Below are positions 9,997 through 22,129 of a stretch of 64,000 nucleotides of DNA, one piece after another (the stretch's first letter is position 1; the number at the start of each line of letters is the position of its first letter). A program made the position numbers and the translations under genes. Source of the stretch: Allium sativum. Lineage: Eukaryota > Streptophyta > Magnoliopsida > Asparagales > Amaryllidaceae. The stretch covers positions 165,563,079 through 165,627,078 of the forward strand of contig CM060926.1 in the NCBI GenBank assembly GCA_030737875.1, read 5' to 3'. The notes under the pieces were generated by a model. It had not been told where the DNA came from. It saw nothing but the letters and a program-made list of their open reading frames with translations, and searched no databases.

Positions 9997-12545
9997 AACA
10001 TATAATCATTTATTTCTATAATAAGGATAAATTAGCATTCTGGTTTCGATGTAGTAAATTTAATAATTGATCAGTACTCAATACTCTCAAAGATTTTTCC
10101 TGATATGGAAAACAATTTAGATGGACTCCTCGTTCATTGATGATATAAGGCCTTTACAATAGTAGAATGGTGCACCAATGTATTTACCCCTTTATTACAT
10201 GTGCCAGTCCATACCCATGTTAAAGGCAATATATGTTATGAAATTCTAATTATGTTAATTTTCTCTTTAGCCAAGAAGTTACTGATTTAAAATCTGTATA
10301 GAAAACAGTCTAGAAAACTTATGTGTTGTAATAAAAGCATGTACTGTCAGTTAATTACTACTTTATTTCTAGAAAATATTTTTAAAAGATGATATGGACA
10401 TCAAAATTTTCATTAACCCAAGTTAATATGTTAAGGATTACCAATAAATTTCAACTAAACTGAAGCAATTCGCAGGCCTGTTCAAAAGCAGGAATCATGT
10501 ATTGCTTCACAAAGCACGATCTGTTCCAAAAAGGAGAGAGAAGAGAACCAGAAGGATTGAAATAGTCGTCGCCTTGTAGTTGTAATTACGAAACGGGAAT
10601 TCAGAAGAATGGGAATAAAAGAAGCAGAAGATTAGAAACAGAACGAAATGTGGTTAGAGAAATGGGAACGTGCAAAATGAATGAATTTTGGATGCATCTC
10701 TACTTGCCACATATTATTGGACGCTTGTCATTTAAGCAAACAACTGGTTTATGTTTTCCTATATAAGTACATTATAATTAAGGCTAGAATTTTTATTTTA
10801 TTTTTTACTAGAATTCTAACTTGAAGAACATTATTTGTGAAAATTAAAAGAATCTTGTCAAAGATTTGAGTATATACGCAAAAAGATAAAAATTCCATTG
10901 CATAATACGTAACATTGATGTCGAAAATGAGGGTGTTCAACATTATGTATTAAATCTAATTATTAGGATGTAGAAGAATTTGGAACGAATAGAAATTTGT
11001 AACATAGTAGTCAGTTACATCCCTGTAAAGAGTAAAATTTAGTATACTGAAAGTAAAAGCAAATTTTGAAGGAATAAAATAATGCGTATTTAAAAACTCA
11101 AACTACTAGAAAATCTGTATTATCATCACAAATATATGATTATAGATTTATGCAAATGTATATACATACCATATTGACGGCAAGCATTTTTAGGAATGCA
11201 AACCATCAATCAAACATAAAGAACAGAAATCTCCAAATGACAACACATTCTCGGTTTGTCCTAGGTTAACTCCATGTTGCGAATAATGAAAATCAAACGT
11301 ACCCACCGGAATTGGAAAATATGAAAGAAATAGAAGAAATAGTTTCACGGATAGGCATTAGCATATAAAAATATGTAATACAAAACTTTACTGCATTCAA
11401 AGTAAGGCAGCAATAGGTGACCAAAATGCCAAAAGCATGTTAATTAATATTCAAAAGCACATGTTAAAACCCATATCATAGGCATGGTTTCATGTTCCAT
11501 AATTTGTTCCGTATATTTCAACAGTAATATATGTCATTTTCAAGATTTCAGTTTGCATACTATTTATTCAGAATTTAACTAGAAAAGACTCGATAACTAA
11601 ATCATGCATAGTTGAACTAACTTTATTACATTTAACCAAATAAAAGTTTGCAGCTCAATGGAAAGGCGTCCAAGAGTATGTATTATAAATTTAAATAAGG
11701 TAATAAAAATAGATGACATAAAAAAATGGAAATAGAGAAATAAAGGCATTTCAAAAAATGCAGGTACGTCGATACATCCGAAAATAGGTTTTGAAATTAT
11801 CAGTATATAAGCAAACAATTTGAATTAATTTTATAGTACAAATATGCATAACATGTACAAACGACAAATGTAAACTAAATTACAATGAGATAGAAGACAA
11901 CTGAACGAAATGAAGAAAAGAGAACAAACCATCTCATATTAGAAAAGTGTTATTTTTACCTGTTTAAAAAACGGAAAAAATCATGAGAAAAGAAGGATAT
12001 AGTATTCAGAGGATAACATAGCTAAGGTACTATATAGTGGAAAAGATATGAAGCCAAAAATAGAGTTTTTGAGAAGCTCTTGATTTCAATGATTAATGAA
12101 AAATCATATGTATTTGTTCCTATTCTCATATGTACCATGGTAAGGTGGACAAATATTTAATGCGATGCATTATGGAAAATATATAAATGGTATACGACAG
12201 CAAATAAATATCGGACATGCATTAGCCGAAATTAGAAGAGAACTAGAGCAAGAGCACTAGCCACATGCTGACCATCTGATTCAGTATTAAACTAAAAGGA
12301 TGCTACAGAATGTTAAAATCTCCAAATGAAAGAAAAAAATATACTATGAAAGAAAGCATATTAAAAATGATTCAAGGGTGTAAGATGTACACAATAATGA
12401 ATAGTAAGAAGTATACAATTGCATATAGATAATGTGTAATCCATGATACATCATGCATAGATTACCCTGCTATTAAAATTAAAGCTAAAACCTAAAAATT
12501 GGATGGAATTCAGGTTATGAGGAACAAACTAAAATATCAATTAAC
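9997..12545. other. AT-rich DNA without recognised genes
   Basis: Right flank of the copia insertion. Only short, unrelated reading frames occur on both strands. A degenerate copy of the 6083-6118 block lies at 10396-10434. There are no splice-bounded open stretches, LTR ends or long inverted repeats that I can see. It is probably old decayed repeat DNA. Confidence 0.55.
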
Positions 12546-12573
12546 ACTAGGAGGAAGGCTTCATTTTGCAACC

Positions 12574-12602
12574 GGGGGGGAGGGGGGGAGGGGCAACGGG
12601 TA
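12574..12602 (+). other. G-run cluster (possible G-quadruplex)
   Basis: Three G runs of 8, 7 and 4 bases separated by single A, followed shortly by a further ggg, at the subterminal edge of the CACTA-like element. The pattern fits a G-quadruplex motif. Folding is not tested. Confidence 0.4.
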
Positions 12603-13775
12603 GCGATGGCTCGCTAAAAAAGCGGTCGTCGCTAGCCGTTGCTCAATCTGAATCAAATAACGGCTGAGGCCTTCTTCCCCAAATCATTTCAGCTTTATAA
12701 AAAAAAACCTACCATCACTTCCTACTGTGATTCCGAATTCACCCACCCAAACTCCGTACCAATCATCTCAATTTGCACCGGTATGTCTTCTAATCCCTAT
12801 TCTATGTTTAATCAGGGCTAATTTGCATGTTATGATGGGTTTGTTAATTGACTGTTTATGGAAATGAAATTGGTTGTCTTGTGAGATGCATATGATGTTG
12901 ATTATGCTATAGATTGATTTGAGAATTAGTGTGATTGATTAGGAGGTTGAAAACGTTAATTACCACATATGTACTTGATTTAAGAGCATGAAATCGACGA
13001 TTATCATGTATGTAATTGGGCTTACGTTGATTGTGTTGTAGAATCATTTGAGAAAAAATGAAGTAAATGTGATTGTTTAGCGGTAGTAACTTGATTATGA
13101 CTATTGAAACGGTGTAATGATGTCCCTCTATGCATGCACTGTTAATTGTGTCACCATCGATTTCAAGAATAGTCGGTCTAAACAAATTTGAAGAATGCAT
13201 TTGCAATATTCCAAAAAAAAATATTGCTACATAATATTAACTAAAGTTGACAAATTTGAAAGCTTAGTTTGTTGTTATAATATTAACAAACTAAAATTGA
13301 CAAATTTGTTGCTATAATATTAACAAACTTAAAGCTTGGTTTATCTTTCTAAAATTGAAACTAATTAACTAAAATTAACTTCATAATTTATACTTTAAAC
13401 TAAAATTAACTAAAAATAACTAAACCTAATTTATACTTCATAATTTTCAATGTCATGCTATTTAGTTAACGCGCGAGTGTAGACGAAAAAGGCGCAAGGC
13501 GCAACTAAGGAGCTTTTTTGAAGTTTAAGGCGCACCTATTAGTGAAGCGAAAAAAATCCCAAAGCGCAAAAAGCACACTTTTTCATTTGTATTGCTTTTT
13601 GATTTAAACTTAGGTTGAATGTTTTTTGACTACTTATGTGAACCCCTTAGATAAATTTGGCCCTGTCCAACAAGTGTTGTATATGATCGTTATATGGGTA
13701 TTCGTTTTTGTACAAAACAGAAATCTATATTCATCTGATACTATATTAGTTGGATTTGTCCTAGTATTTGACAAG

Positions 13776-13981
13776 TTACAAATATAATAACATAAGCATA
13801 TTTTATAAATCATTTTAGTTTAAACGGTTAACAAAGTTTCGATGGCACTTCCTTTTTGTTCTCTGTGTACACGCATTTGTGTACGATATAGGGACAAAAG
13901 GGAAGTGCTGCCGAAGTTTTGTTAAACCGTTTAACCCGAAATGATTTATAAAATATGCTTACGTTATTATATTTGTAATTG
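13776..13981. repeat. Long inverted repeat (MITE or hairpin RNA-like), about 206 bp
   Basis: The left arm runs from about 13776 (gttacaaatataataac...) to about 13870. It is the reverse complement, with few mismatches, of the right arm from about 13885 to 13981 (...gttattatatttgtaat). The centre is gtgtacacgcatttgtgtac, itself partly palindromic. The arms include the block tttataaatcatttt. It sits in the intron-like part of the CACTA remnant and looks like a foldback MITE. A small-RNA hairpin is the alternative. Confidence 0.75.
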
Positions 13982-14111
13982 GAAGTAGGTAGACCGGCCG
14001 TCAAAGCAAAAAAGAAATAAACAAATGTTATTGCTAACTATATACATGTTTAACACAAACTAGTAAAAATATGTTTAAATAGCTTTAATGTGAACTTATT
14101 TATTGTACAGG

Positions 14112-14350
14112 CCGTTCAGCGAGGTTATAAGAGGTCGATGGAGGAGGCGACTATTGCTCAGATGCAGAAGCAAATGAATGAGATGATGGACTGACGAAAA
14201 ACCCTAATGCAACAGAAAACATACGAGTGCATTGCAGCTTACTTTTAGGAGCATAGGTTTATGCCTAGGGAGGGAGGAGAGGGAGATGATTTTGTTGTGT
14301 ATCGAGAGGAATAAGAAGAAGACGATGACGAGGAAGACGAGGATGAGTAG
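14112..14350 (+). pseudogene. TnpA-like C-terminal exon of CACTA element
   Basis: After a plausible splice acceptor (tgtacag near 14110) the frame encodes a methionine- and glutamine-rich helical stretch (AQMQKQMNEMMD). A stop follows at about 14192. The same region then gives EHRFMPREGGEGDD and an acidic tail of Asp and Glu ending at 14350. Coiled coil followed by an acidic C-terminus is usual for plant Transposase_24/TnpA-like proteins that bind subterminal repeats. The family assignment is from general pattern only. Two stops make it a pseudogene. Confidence 0.45.
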
Positions 14351-14970
14351 TGTAGGTGCTCATTTTTTTGACTTATGCTCTGTTATGTACATATACTTGG
14401 TTTTTTATATGTTAGATGCACGTACGATGGTATATGATGTGTTTGGACATGTATGACGGTTTGTGGACGATGGTATGATGTGTTTTGACAAGTATGGCGT
14501 TATTTGAACGATGATGTATTATGGTGGGGGTTTTTAATTTTGTTTTTTTGGATATATTTGACGATCATATGGTATGACGGATTGATTGTTGATGAGTATT
14601 GGTGATTTAGTGGGATGATATTGGTTTTTGGATTGAATTTTTGTTGTGTGGCTTGATGGAAAGGAATTGCTGTGTACTGTAAATTTTTAGCTTTAGATTT
14701 GCAACAACTAGCGACGACCATATAGTCATTACATAGCGACGGCTAGCAAAGCCCTTTTTGCAATGACTTACGACAGTTAGTAACGACATTCCGGTCAAAT
14801 GAACGACTTGCCACATAAGATCACACATGGCTATAAGCCGTCGCTAGCTGTTGCTAAACTAGCGATGGAGCCGTTGCTATCCCCGTTGCTATTCATGTTT
14901 GCGACGACAGTAATAGCGACGGCTTGCGTCGGCCGCCGACGGCTGCATGCCATCACTAACCACCGTGTGC

Positions 14971-17523
14971 CTTGTAATTATGAAAGGAAACAAAGTTAAA
15001 GGTACTTAGACATAACTTGGAAAATAGAGTTCCAAAGTTATAAAAACTCCGTATGGAAAATGATAAGGAATTAGTTTTTTTAATTGAATTGTTATCCATG
15101 TTAACAAAAATACAGTTATGCACAACAAATTTTAGAAACTGGAAGGTCAGTCCAAAGTTTGAAATGGTGCAAGATGATAAAATTAACATGTGGTTGTAAC
15201 ATGTATTACATTTCCATGTTACATAACCAAATGGTCGTAAATTAAAATGTTGAGTTAACGAGGTTTCCAATATTGATTATCTAAAATACTTTGTGCTTTG
15301 CTGTAAAATAGTTGCTTGAAGTAATATTGTTTAATCCATAAAATATAATTTATCTAAGTGAACATCTTATATTGTAGGATGTATATATACTTTTTTCTAT
15401 TAGCTGTCTCTGGAAAAGATAAAGTGGTACGTGGGAAACAAATCCAATCAAAAAGATCAAATATACAAAGTTAATTTAAATGTAACATATAATTCTTATA
15501 CTGTGCAATTTTTTTAAGTAAGATTAAATACAAAGAATAAGGGTTAATATTGGTAAAAACAATGCATTAGTTTTCCTCCTCGCCAGTATTTTTCATAGGT
15601 GGTAAGCTTTACCAGTATTTCACGTTAAAAGCAAGCAATTAATTTAATTAAGCATCCAGTTTGTATAGTTCAGGGAATGTAGGCCATGAATAAGGATTAA
15701 TATTGGTAAAAATAATGCATTAGTTTTCCTCTTCACATTATTTTTCATAGGTGATAAGATATGACCTTTATCAGCAATTCACATTAGAAGTAAACAATTA
15801 ATTTAATTAAGCATCCTGTTTGTATAATTCAAGGAATGTTGGCCTTGTAAGCGAGATTTTCATACGGGCATGATACACTATAAATTGTCAATAGAGATGT
15901 AGGAGGTGCAAAATGTGGTTTGGAAGAAGCAAAAGAGACAGCTGACCCGTGAACAAAATTGTAGGGAAAAAAAATACTAAAAAGAATGGTGGTACGTACC
16001 ATGTCATATAGTATTGAGAGAAAAAATAAATGAAGAAAGTTTAGAAAAAAAATGAGGTTAAATCTGACCTAAATCAAAGACAAAAAGTATCAATCCACTA
16101 CTAGCAAGGTAGTGTCGTGATTGGCAAGGTCATACGTTTCTGTGTCTGCAGACATTAATGAACGACAGTTGGATAAAGATATATGGTGATGAAAATAAAT
16201 TAGTACTATGTGGCAGAAAGGGTTTGATGATATCAAACATATGTAATGGGTAACAAAGAAAGGGGAAAAGGCGGCAGCCTAAAAATGTAAGTTTGTGAAG
16301 GGTTATTTTACAAAAGGTCAACAAACTAAGTAAGAAATGTACGAATATATTGAGAATGAATTATAAAATTTTAGATGGACAATAATCGGCAAATACAATT
16401 AATGTTTACAATTAAATTATCTAGCTCTTTTAATGGTTCTGTAGATGATAAAATGACATGTGTAGAAGAGAAAGTACGTATAAATGAAATGATCGTAGTC
16501 TATGAAATATACTGGGATTTTTTTCAACCAAGCGGTAGAATAGCTATACTCCTAGGTCCGAGTGAACAACCAGCAGGTGAATCAACTCTATAAGTTCGTC
16601 AACTTTCCGTTAATTAAATTGGAACAAAATAAGTTATAGTACAACATGGGCAAAATTGCATCAGTTTCCTAGTCATTATAGAGGTTTGTCAACAAATTCT
16701 ATACCAAGTTGCACCCAAAAGGAGCAGTATTACGCAGTAAGAGGAGACCAAACATGTAATTCAAGGTTTGCATGTCGTAAACTTGATGTATGAGTGTAAA
16801 AGTGGAAGTATACAAAAAATCAAACAAAATGTACTGGAAAGAAGTAATACCAGTAAAGAAAGATAACCCTTTTTTCGCAGCAAATTTTTTGGATGGTCAG
16901 TTCAGCAGCGGTAAAAAAGCTGCGGGGCTGGCAAAAGTAGATATCAACTGGAGAAGGTGTTAAAAACAATATTATAAAACTGGTACAAATCATGAAACGA
17001 AAATTTAATCTTGAATTTATTACAAAGTCGCGGAGTAGGGAAAGCCAAGCGAATAAGAAGAGGGAAAGGGTATACCTGTTATAGTGTCGTACGGCTGGTG
17101 ATAAGAACAGTTAATATTTCACAGATCAAAAGGGTAGATTTTGAATGTCGTTGAAGGCGTGAGGAAGGATCGTAATTTATGGTCGAAAATCAAATTTGAT
17201 AAGAAATTAAGAAAGGTGAAAAACTTTACCTGACCAGCGTTGCTGCGAACGACATGGATGGAGGTAAAGCAGTTCGACAGGGAGAAGGGGTTAGGTAAAG
17301 AGGGGTATTAGGGTCGACAACGTCAGAATTTCAACCAATTTTCGTACGTTGACATTTTTGATGTGAAAGCAAGCAGAGGGAAGATTGAATTTGCATTTGA
17401 ATGTAAGATTTCAGAAATTGGAAATCACATCGCAAGAAGTAACACGTGAACACAAAGGGACAATTGTCGCCACCGGAACAACTTGGTTTCTACTTTCCAG
17501 TATAAGTAATAGATAGATAGATT
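14971..17523. other. Unassigned AT-rich region
   Basis: No reading frame here has a motif I recognise. It holds the tandem duplication at 15538-15843. Toward 17000-17300 it becomes less AT-rich, and two minus-strand splice-donor-like sites (CAG|GTAAAG at 17230, ACAG|GTATA at 17076) suggest a decayed non-coding transcript or captured gene piece. Element B inserted at its right end. Confidence 0.5.
15538..15843 (+). repeat. Tandem duplication, about 150 bp x 2
   Basis: Unit 1 (about 15538-15685) and unit 2 (about 15690-15843) share, in the same order, gggttaatattggtaaaaa, aatgcattagttttcctc, tttttcatagg, aattaatttaattaagcatcc and ggaatgt.ggcc. Divergence is visible, so the duplication is not recent. 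Confidence 0.75.
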
Positions 17524-17528
17524 GCTAT
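17524..17528. other. Target site duplication of element B, left
   Basis: gctat lies directly before the LTR start TGTAACACCCC. The same bases follow the 3' LTR at 41549-41553. The exact match over 24 kb proves that 17529-41548 entered as one unit. Confidence 0.95.
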
Positions 17529-18809
17529 TGTAACACCCCGTAACTTTAACAACACTAAAAGAGAATAAATTAAATAATAATTAATATAATATTCAAAATT
17601 AAGGGAAACGGACTACGCCATTGCATCTGTCTCAAAATTCTGCTCAAGATAGACATTTGGTTTGCGTAAAACGGACACCGTATGAAGAAGTTATGAAGGT
17701 TTAAAGTTTGTGTACACACAAGAGAATTATATATATATATATACATAATTAAATAAATCAGAAAATAGCTCAAATTCGAAATTTTGAGTGAGCAGACAAA
17801 GTCCCGCCTAGTGGTGTCGACCCCTGGGTCGACCACTCAAGGGGGTGTCAACCGCAGGGTCGACCCCCCATAGGGCTGACATTGCAGGTCGGTTTCTGGG
17901 GGCTGACAACTATAAATACAGGCTCATTTCTCTTGTTTTCTTCACTATAAATCAATGGAGGCCTAAATGTTGTTGGTGCCTGGGCTGAATCAAATCTCTT
18001 TCTTCTTCTGCAATCAAAGTTTGGAGATTCAAGTGTAGATCTGTGATTCAACCTACGTTTTCTCCTTCTATTGTTCTAGATCCGAACACTGTGAATTTAA
18101 GTTATTTTTAGATTTAAATAACTAAAAAGTATAACATGATATGACAGTAATTTTGATCTATCCCTGTGACTGAATCATATCAGATCTATTGTAATTTGTG
18201 AATCTACAACCGTAAACTTGGATCTCAACCTTTATCATGTCAAATCTACATTTGGTTATGGATCTAATTTGCTATTTGAATCATCTATTGCCTATCATGT
18301 TAAGATTAATTTAGATCTATCATTAGTTGGACATCTAAATCCTTATTTAGATTAATCATGCCTAGTATTACATCCCTACTATGTTAGAACCTGTTTTATT
18401 ATCACAAGTTCATCGACCTGTTCTTATATGTTCATCTTAACATTACGCCATCTTATGCTTATGTCAGTTTTGTTAGAATAATCATCTCTGTCATCTTCCC
18501 TTCATCTTTCCCTTTTATTTTATATAGCCAGGCTATTTTCGAGCCTAGGCATGCAGCTAAAATTATGCGAATGCGTTAGTTTGGGAACAGGGGAAAAATG
18601 TAGAATTTGACATAACTTATAAAGGGGGAAATTGGCATAAATTGAATAATGTTTATGTATATGAATCTGGACATATAATTCACTATGAACATAATTGGGG
18701 AAAAAGGGGCATGAAACCTATAACCTATAACGACATAGGTAAAATTGGCTAATAATGAAATGCCTAGAATTACAGTAATTAGAAACTGTAATTGCACCTA
18801 GACACGAGG

Positions 18810-18882
18810 TTAGATTACACTTGTGGTGGAAGTCTTCCCAGAACCGCCCGGCATATCCAGCGACCACAAGTGGTGAATCTAA
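18810..18882 (+). other. LTR stem-loop, unit 1 (element B 5' LTR)
   Basis: Outer arms TTAGATT (18810-18816) and AATCTAA (18876-18882) plus inner arms CACTTGTGG (18818-18826) and CCACAAGTG (18864-18872), all perfect. The apical part holds the conserved gaacc...ccggcatatccagc. Five further copies exist at 18930, 40004, 40124, 45271 and 45400. Pairing is kept although arm sequences change between units, so a selected RNA or DNA structure is likely. Confidence 0.7.
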
Positions 18883-18929
18883 TGTGGGAGATCTAGGTGT
18901 ACAAATACGAGATGTGCTAAGACACGAGG

Positions 18930-19002
18930 TTAAGCCCGATTTATGGAATCAATCTTCCCGGACCCGCCTGGCATGTCCAGCATCCACAAATGGTAGACTT
19001 AA
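18930..19002 (+). other. LTR stem-loop, unit 2 (element B 5' LTR)
   Basis: Arms TTAAG within TTAAGCC (18930-18936) pair with CTTAA (18998-19002). ATTTATGG (18939-18946) pairs with CCACAAAT (18984-18991) apart from one A-C. The loop again reads cccggaccc...ccagc. It lies 120 bp after unit 1 as a tandem repeat. Confidence 0.65.
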
Positions 19003-19143
19003 TGTAGGAGGTCTAGCATACTATAATCATAGATGAAAATATAGAAATAAACCATAAATACTTAACATAGTTGAATCCGTAGGGATTGTATGAACATGAA
19101 TTGAAATTAGGGGTTAAGTAAATTTGGTTGAACAGCGTGTGGG

Positions 19144-19148
19144 ATAAG
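19144..19148. other. Target site duplication of element A, left (one mismatch)
   Basis: ataag precedes the LTR start of A and ttaag follows its 3' end at 32432-32436. The uninterrupted paralogous site in the B 3' LTR, at about 40329-40345, reads tgggttaagtaaatcag and shows that ttaag is the original target. Confidence 0.85.
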
Positions 19149-20040
19149 TGTAACAACCAGGAAAATGCGAGCCAGTTTAAAATTTTTATTTTGGCAATTA
19201 TAACGAATTTTGAACATTTAAAATGAATTATTTTAAATAATATCAACGAGAAATTTATTTTGAACGGAATTAGAACATATATATTTATATACGTCATCGT
19301 TAAAATATAAATAATTATATATAATTATAAAAGGAATTGAAAATGGCGCGGTAGTTCGATAATTCGATTTCAAACTTCAATTGAATGTACCAGGTGCAAA
19401 ATAAACCGGATTTTAGTGAAACCAAAAATATTTGAATCTAATCGATAATATCTTTCCAACGAATCCGAAAAATCAAAATTTCATAGCGGGAATCAACAGA
19501 TATGCCCAGTTGAAAATCCTGAATAGTCGCTATGGAATTCAGTCCCTTAAAAATGGGAATTTTGCAAACGACCTTGGATTTCGATGGAACCACTTTTGTT
19601 GGGTCCGTGATGTCAAGTTATTGCTAGATTCCAAATTTCATAATTTTTCGATTCAATATGTGAGCGTGGCAAAGGAAAACGAGTTTGACCAGTTTCAGTT
19701 GATTTTAATCGACCGGAAAATGGCCATTTTTCAAACGGTCTCAGAATTGGGCGAAACTAGTTTTGTTGGGACCGTATCATCAATATGAAGCTAGAAATAA
19801 TTTTTCTGGAATTTCTAGAGCCAGTATGTGGTCCCGGTAAATTGAAATGTGCGTTCAAATTCAATATACATTGATTTATATTTTAATTTGAACGGAACCT
19901 ATTGTAACAGCCGAATCGGGTTACGAAACATATCCCATTGTGTTTGGAATGGGTGTAATTAGCTAGGGACGACAGTCGTTGGGTCTCGTGTAGAGGTCGT
20001 ATAAAAAAGTAACTTTTTGAAATTTAAAAATTAAATTAAA

Positions 20041-20450
20041 TATAATATATATATGGTTGGGCCCCTCCTTTTCTCCCTTAACCCAAGTCAATCCCCCCAA
20101 TTCCAAAATCGATTAACAGAACCAAAAAAAAAAAATCACAAATCGAAATGGCGACAGAGAAAAGCCATCGCCCCACAGCCCCTGACGCGCGCCGCCTCTC
20201 CTGCCCTACCCCTCGCCGTCGGTCAGAGGATGACCACCAGAACCCCTCCCCCCCTCCTCTTTCTCCTCCCCTCCCTCTTCTAATTAGAACGTAGCCCCAA
20301 ACCTTCCAGCCACCGACGTCGTGAGCACCACCAGAGACCGCGAGCACCTCCTACACCACGGCCAGCCGCCGCTGCAGACCCCTACGCCAACGTGGGACCC
20401 CCTCCTCCGATTCAAGCAAAGAAACCCCCCTCCTTCAATTGCAACGTGAG
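20041..20450 (+). promoter_or_regulatory. Putative LTR promoter, C-rich leader and splice donor
   Basis: A TATA-like run (tataatatatatatgg, 20041-20056) is followed by a pyrimidine- and GC-rich stretch unlike the surrounding AT-rich DNA, ending at caac|gtgagt (20446), a fair splice donor. The same arrangement is in the 3' LTR at 27193-27590. This order fits a core promoter with a transcribed leader. No start site can be proven from sequence. Confidence 0.4.
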
Positions 20451-22129
20451 TTTTTATTTATATACTTGATTTTATTTTCAGTTTTTTTTATTATTTAAAT
20501 TAGAATAGGGTGTTTTATTTTCTGATTTCTATATAAATTAAACAATGGGTTATTTTCAGATTTTATATAAATAACCTAGATTAAAGTTTAGATTTTAATA
20601 ATAAAATGTTTAGATTTTTAAGCTATGAAAGATTGGATTTTTGGTAGCTAAAGATAATATTTTTATGTCGATAAAAATATAAATTTTATTGTATGAAAGA
20701 TGAGTTTTTTCATTATATAAAAATATAATTTTTATAATATATAAAAGTTAAAAATATAATTTTTATATAGGTATGATAGTAAAAATATGATTTTTATTCA
20801 TGTAGAGTAATAAAAATTTAATCTTTATTTGGAGAAGAGCAATATAAAAATATAATTTTTATAACAAAGTGAAGGGAAAATTTTGATTTTTATATATATG
20901 AGGTAAAGATAAAAATTTGATTTTTATATATGTAGTGAATACGGGCAACGAAAGTGACAGAAGGCGGGAACAACAAGATTTTCTACATAAGAAGAGTCGC
21001 GGTGAATGGATTTAGCTTGGGTAAGAACTTCTCACTTTAAATTTGTTTTCTAGTTTATAGTATATACTAAGATGCAGACGGTGTTTAGTAGCACCCGACA
21101 CCCGTCGTCCACAGACCATGAACGGCTTGTTTGTTTGATTGATTTTGATGTGTAGTTGATTGTGTGATTTGAAATGAAATAAAATATTTATACAGAAAAT
21201 AAATATTGTATAGTTAAAAATGGAATTTTTAACGTGTATATGGAATGAAATAAATAAATATAAACAAATCGGACGATTTGTTTATATACACACATTTGAC
21301 TGATATTGATTGGGACGATAAATTTTACACATCGCCCAACTTCACAAATAAAATCTTTGTTTGTTTATTTGAAACCCCACACAGGTATTGGGATAATATA
21401 TGACATATACTAATCCCAATAATTAGTTGTATGTTGATCGATGGATCGACAGGCTGTTATAAGCGTTAGATATCTATATTTGATGCTTATGCCGTGTAGT
21501 GCACTTTGGATGATGGTTGATTATGTATCGTTGCTATTATATACATGTGTTGTATGGAATCCATATAATTAACTTTGTATGGTAATTGATTGGGCCTCAT
21601 TCTAATTGGGAAAATAAAGAATATTATAAAATAAAGGTTCATGTGTTGATAGTACTCACCCGTTGAGATTAATCATGTGTTGAACGAAATATTTTAACAA
21701 TAAAATTTACATCTTTATCATATATAAAATTAGAAACTAATTGGAAAATAGATAAGATGAGTGGTCTCCTGGATATTGATCTGATGTTGGTTTCGGCCTT
21801 CGGGGTTAATATTTAGGGAATCCTTCTCTCACTAATTTACGGTTGGAATCTGATTTGAAATCAAACGATAGATATCATAATTTTATAAAATATATTGAAT
21901 AACAAATATAGTCACACGTGGACAGTACTCATTCGTTGAGAATAGTCATGTGTTGACAAAAATATAGATTCACGTATTGAATAGAATAAATATTCAATAG
22001 AATAATGGAATTATTGAAATATATAAAGCCGTGTTGACTAGAGATGCGCAATTTTGATGCGAACGATATTTATATCGATTATATTCGTTTTATAATGAAT
22101 ATTGAAAAGAGATTTAAAAATCGAATATA

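Larger units (their letters stand above)
12546..14970 (+). mobile_element. CACTA-like DNA transposon remnant
   Basis: The left edge reads CACTA at 12546 followed by a cttcattttgcaacc block. Both ends carry clustered subterminal motifs of the type agcgacggc / gccgtcgct (12600-12650 and 14700-14950, in both orientations), which is typical of En/Spm-type elements. Between them lie a leader exon with a possible splice donor (ccg|gtatgt near 12780), a long AT-rich intron, and an exon coding for a coiled-coil and acidic tail (14112-14350). I could not find a matching right terminal repeat and the 3-bp target duplication is unproven, so the right boundary is approximate. No large transposase (TnpD) is present. 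Confidence 0.5.
17529..19148 (+). repeat. Element B 5' LTR, first part
   Basis: Starts TGTAACACCCCG and matches 38721-40340 of the 3' LTR. It holds a ccctgggtcgacc-rich block, a CT-rich leader-like stretch and the stem-loop pair at 18810-19002. It is cut at 19148 by element A. Confidence 0.93.

Noticed and set aside
16375..16593. 72-codon frame as a host gene
   Set aside because: No recognisable motif, AT-rich codons, no homologous copy or regulatory context in the window.
17033..17300. Minus-strand gene with two splice donors
   Set aside because: Two donor-like sites are seen but no acceptors or coding exons. Such sites are common by chance.
19432..19788. Reading frame of 118 codons in the A 5' LTR, also open in the 3' LTR (26583-26945)
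   Set aside because: The two copies differ at about 14 amino acids in 118, and nearly all nucleotide differences change the residue. This is drift, not protein selection. The related regions in C and at 3395-4506 do not keep the frame.
20053..20347. Pro/Ala/Arg-rich frames on both strands in the C-rich block of the A LTR
   Set aside because: Open frames follow from GC-rich composition. The sister copy at 27200-27500 has indels that shift them.
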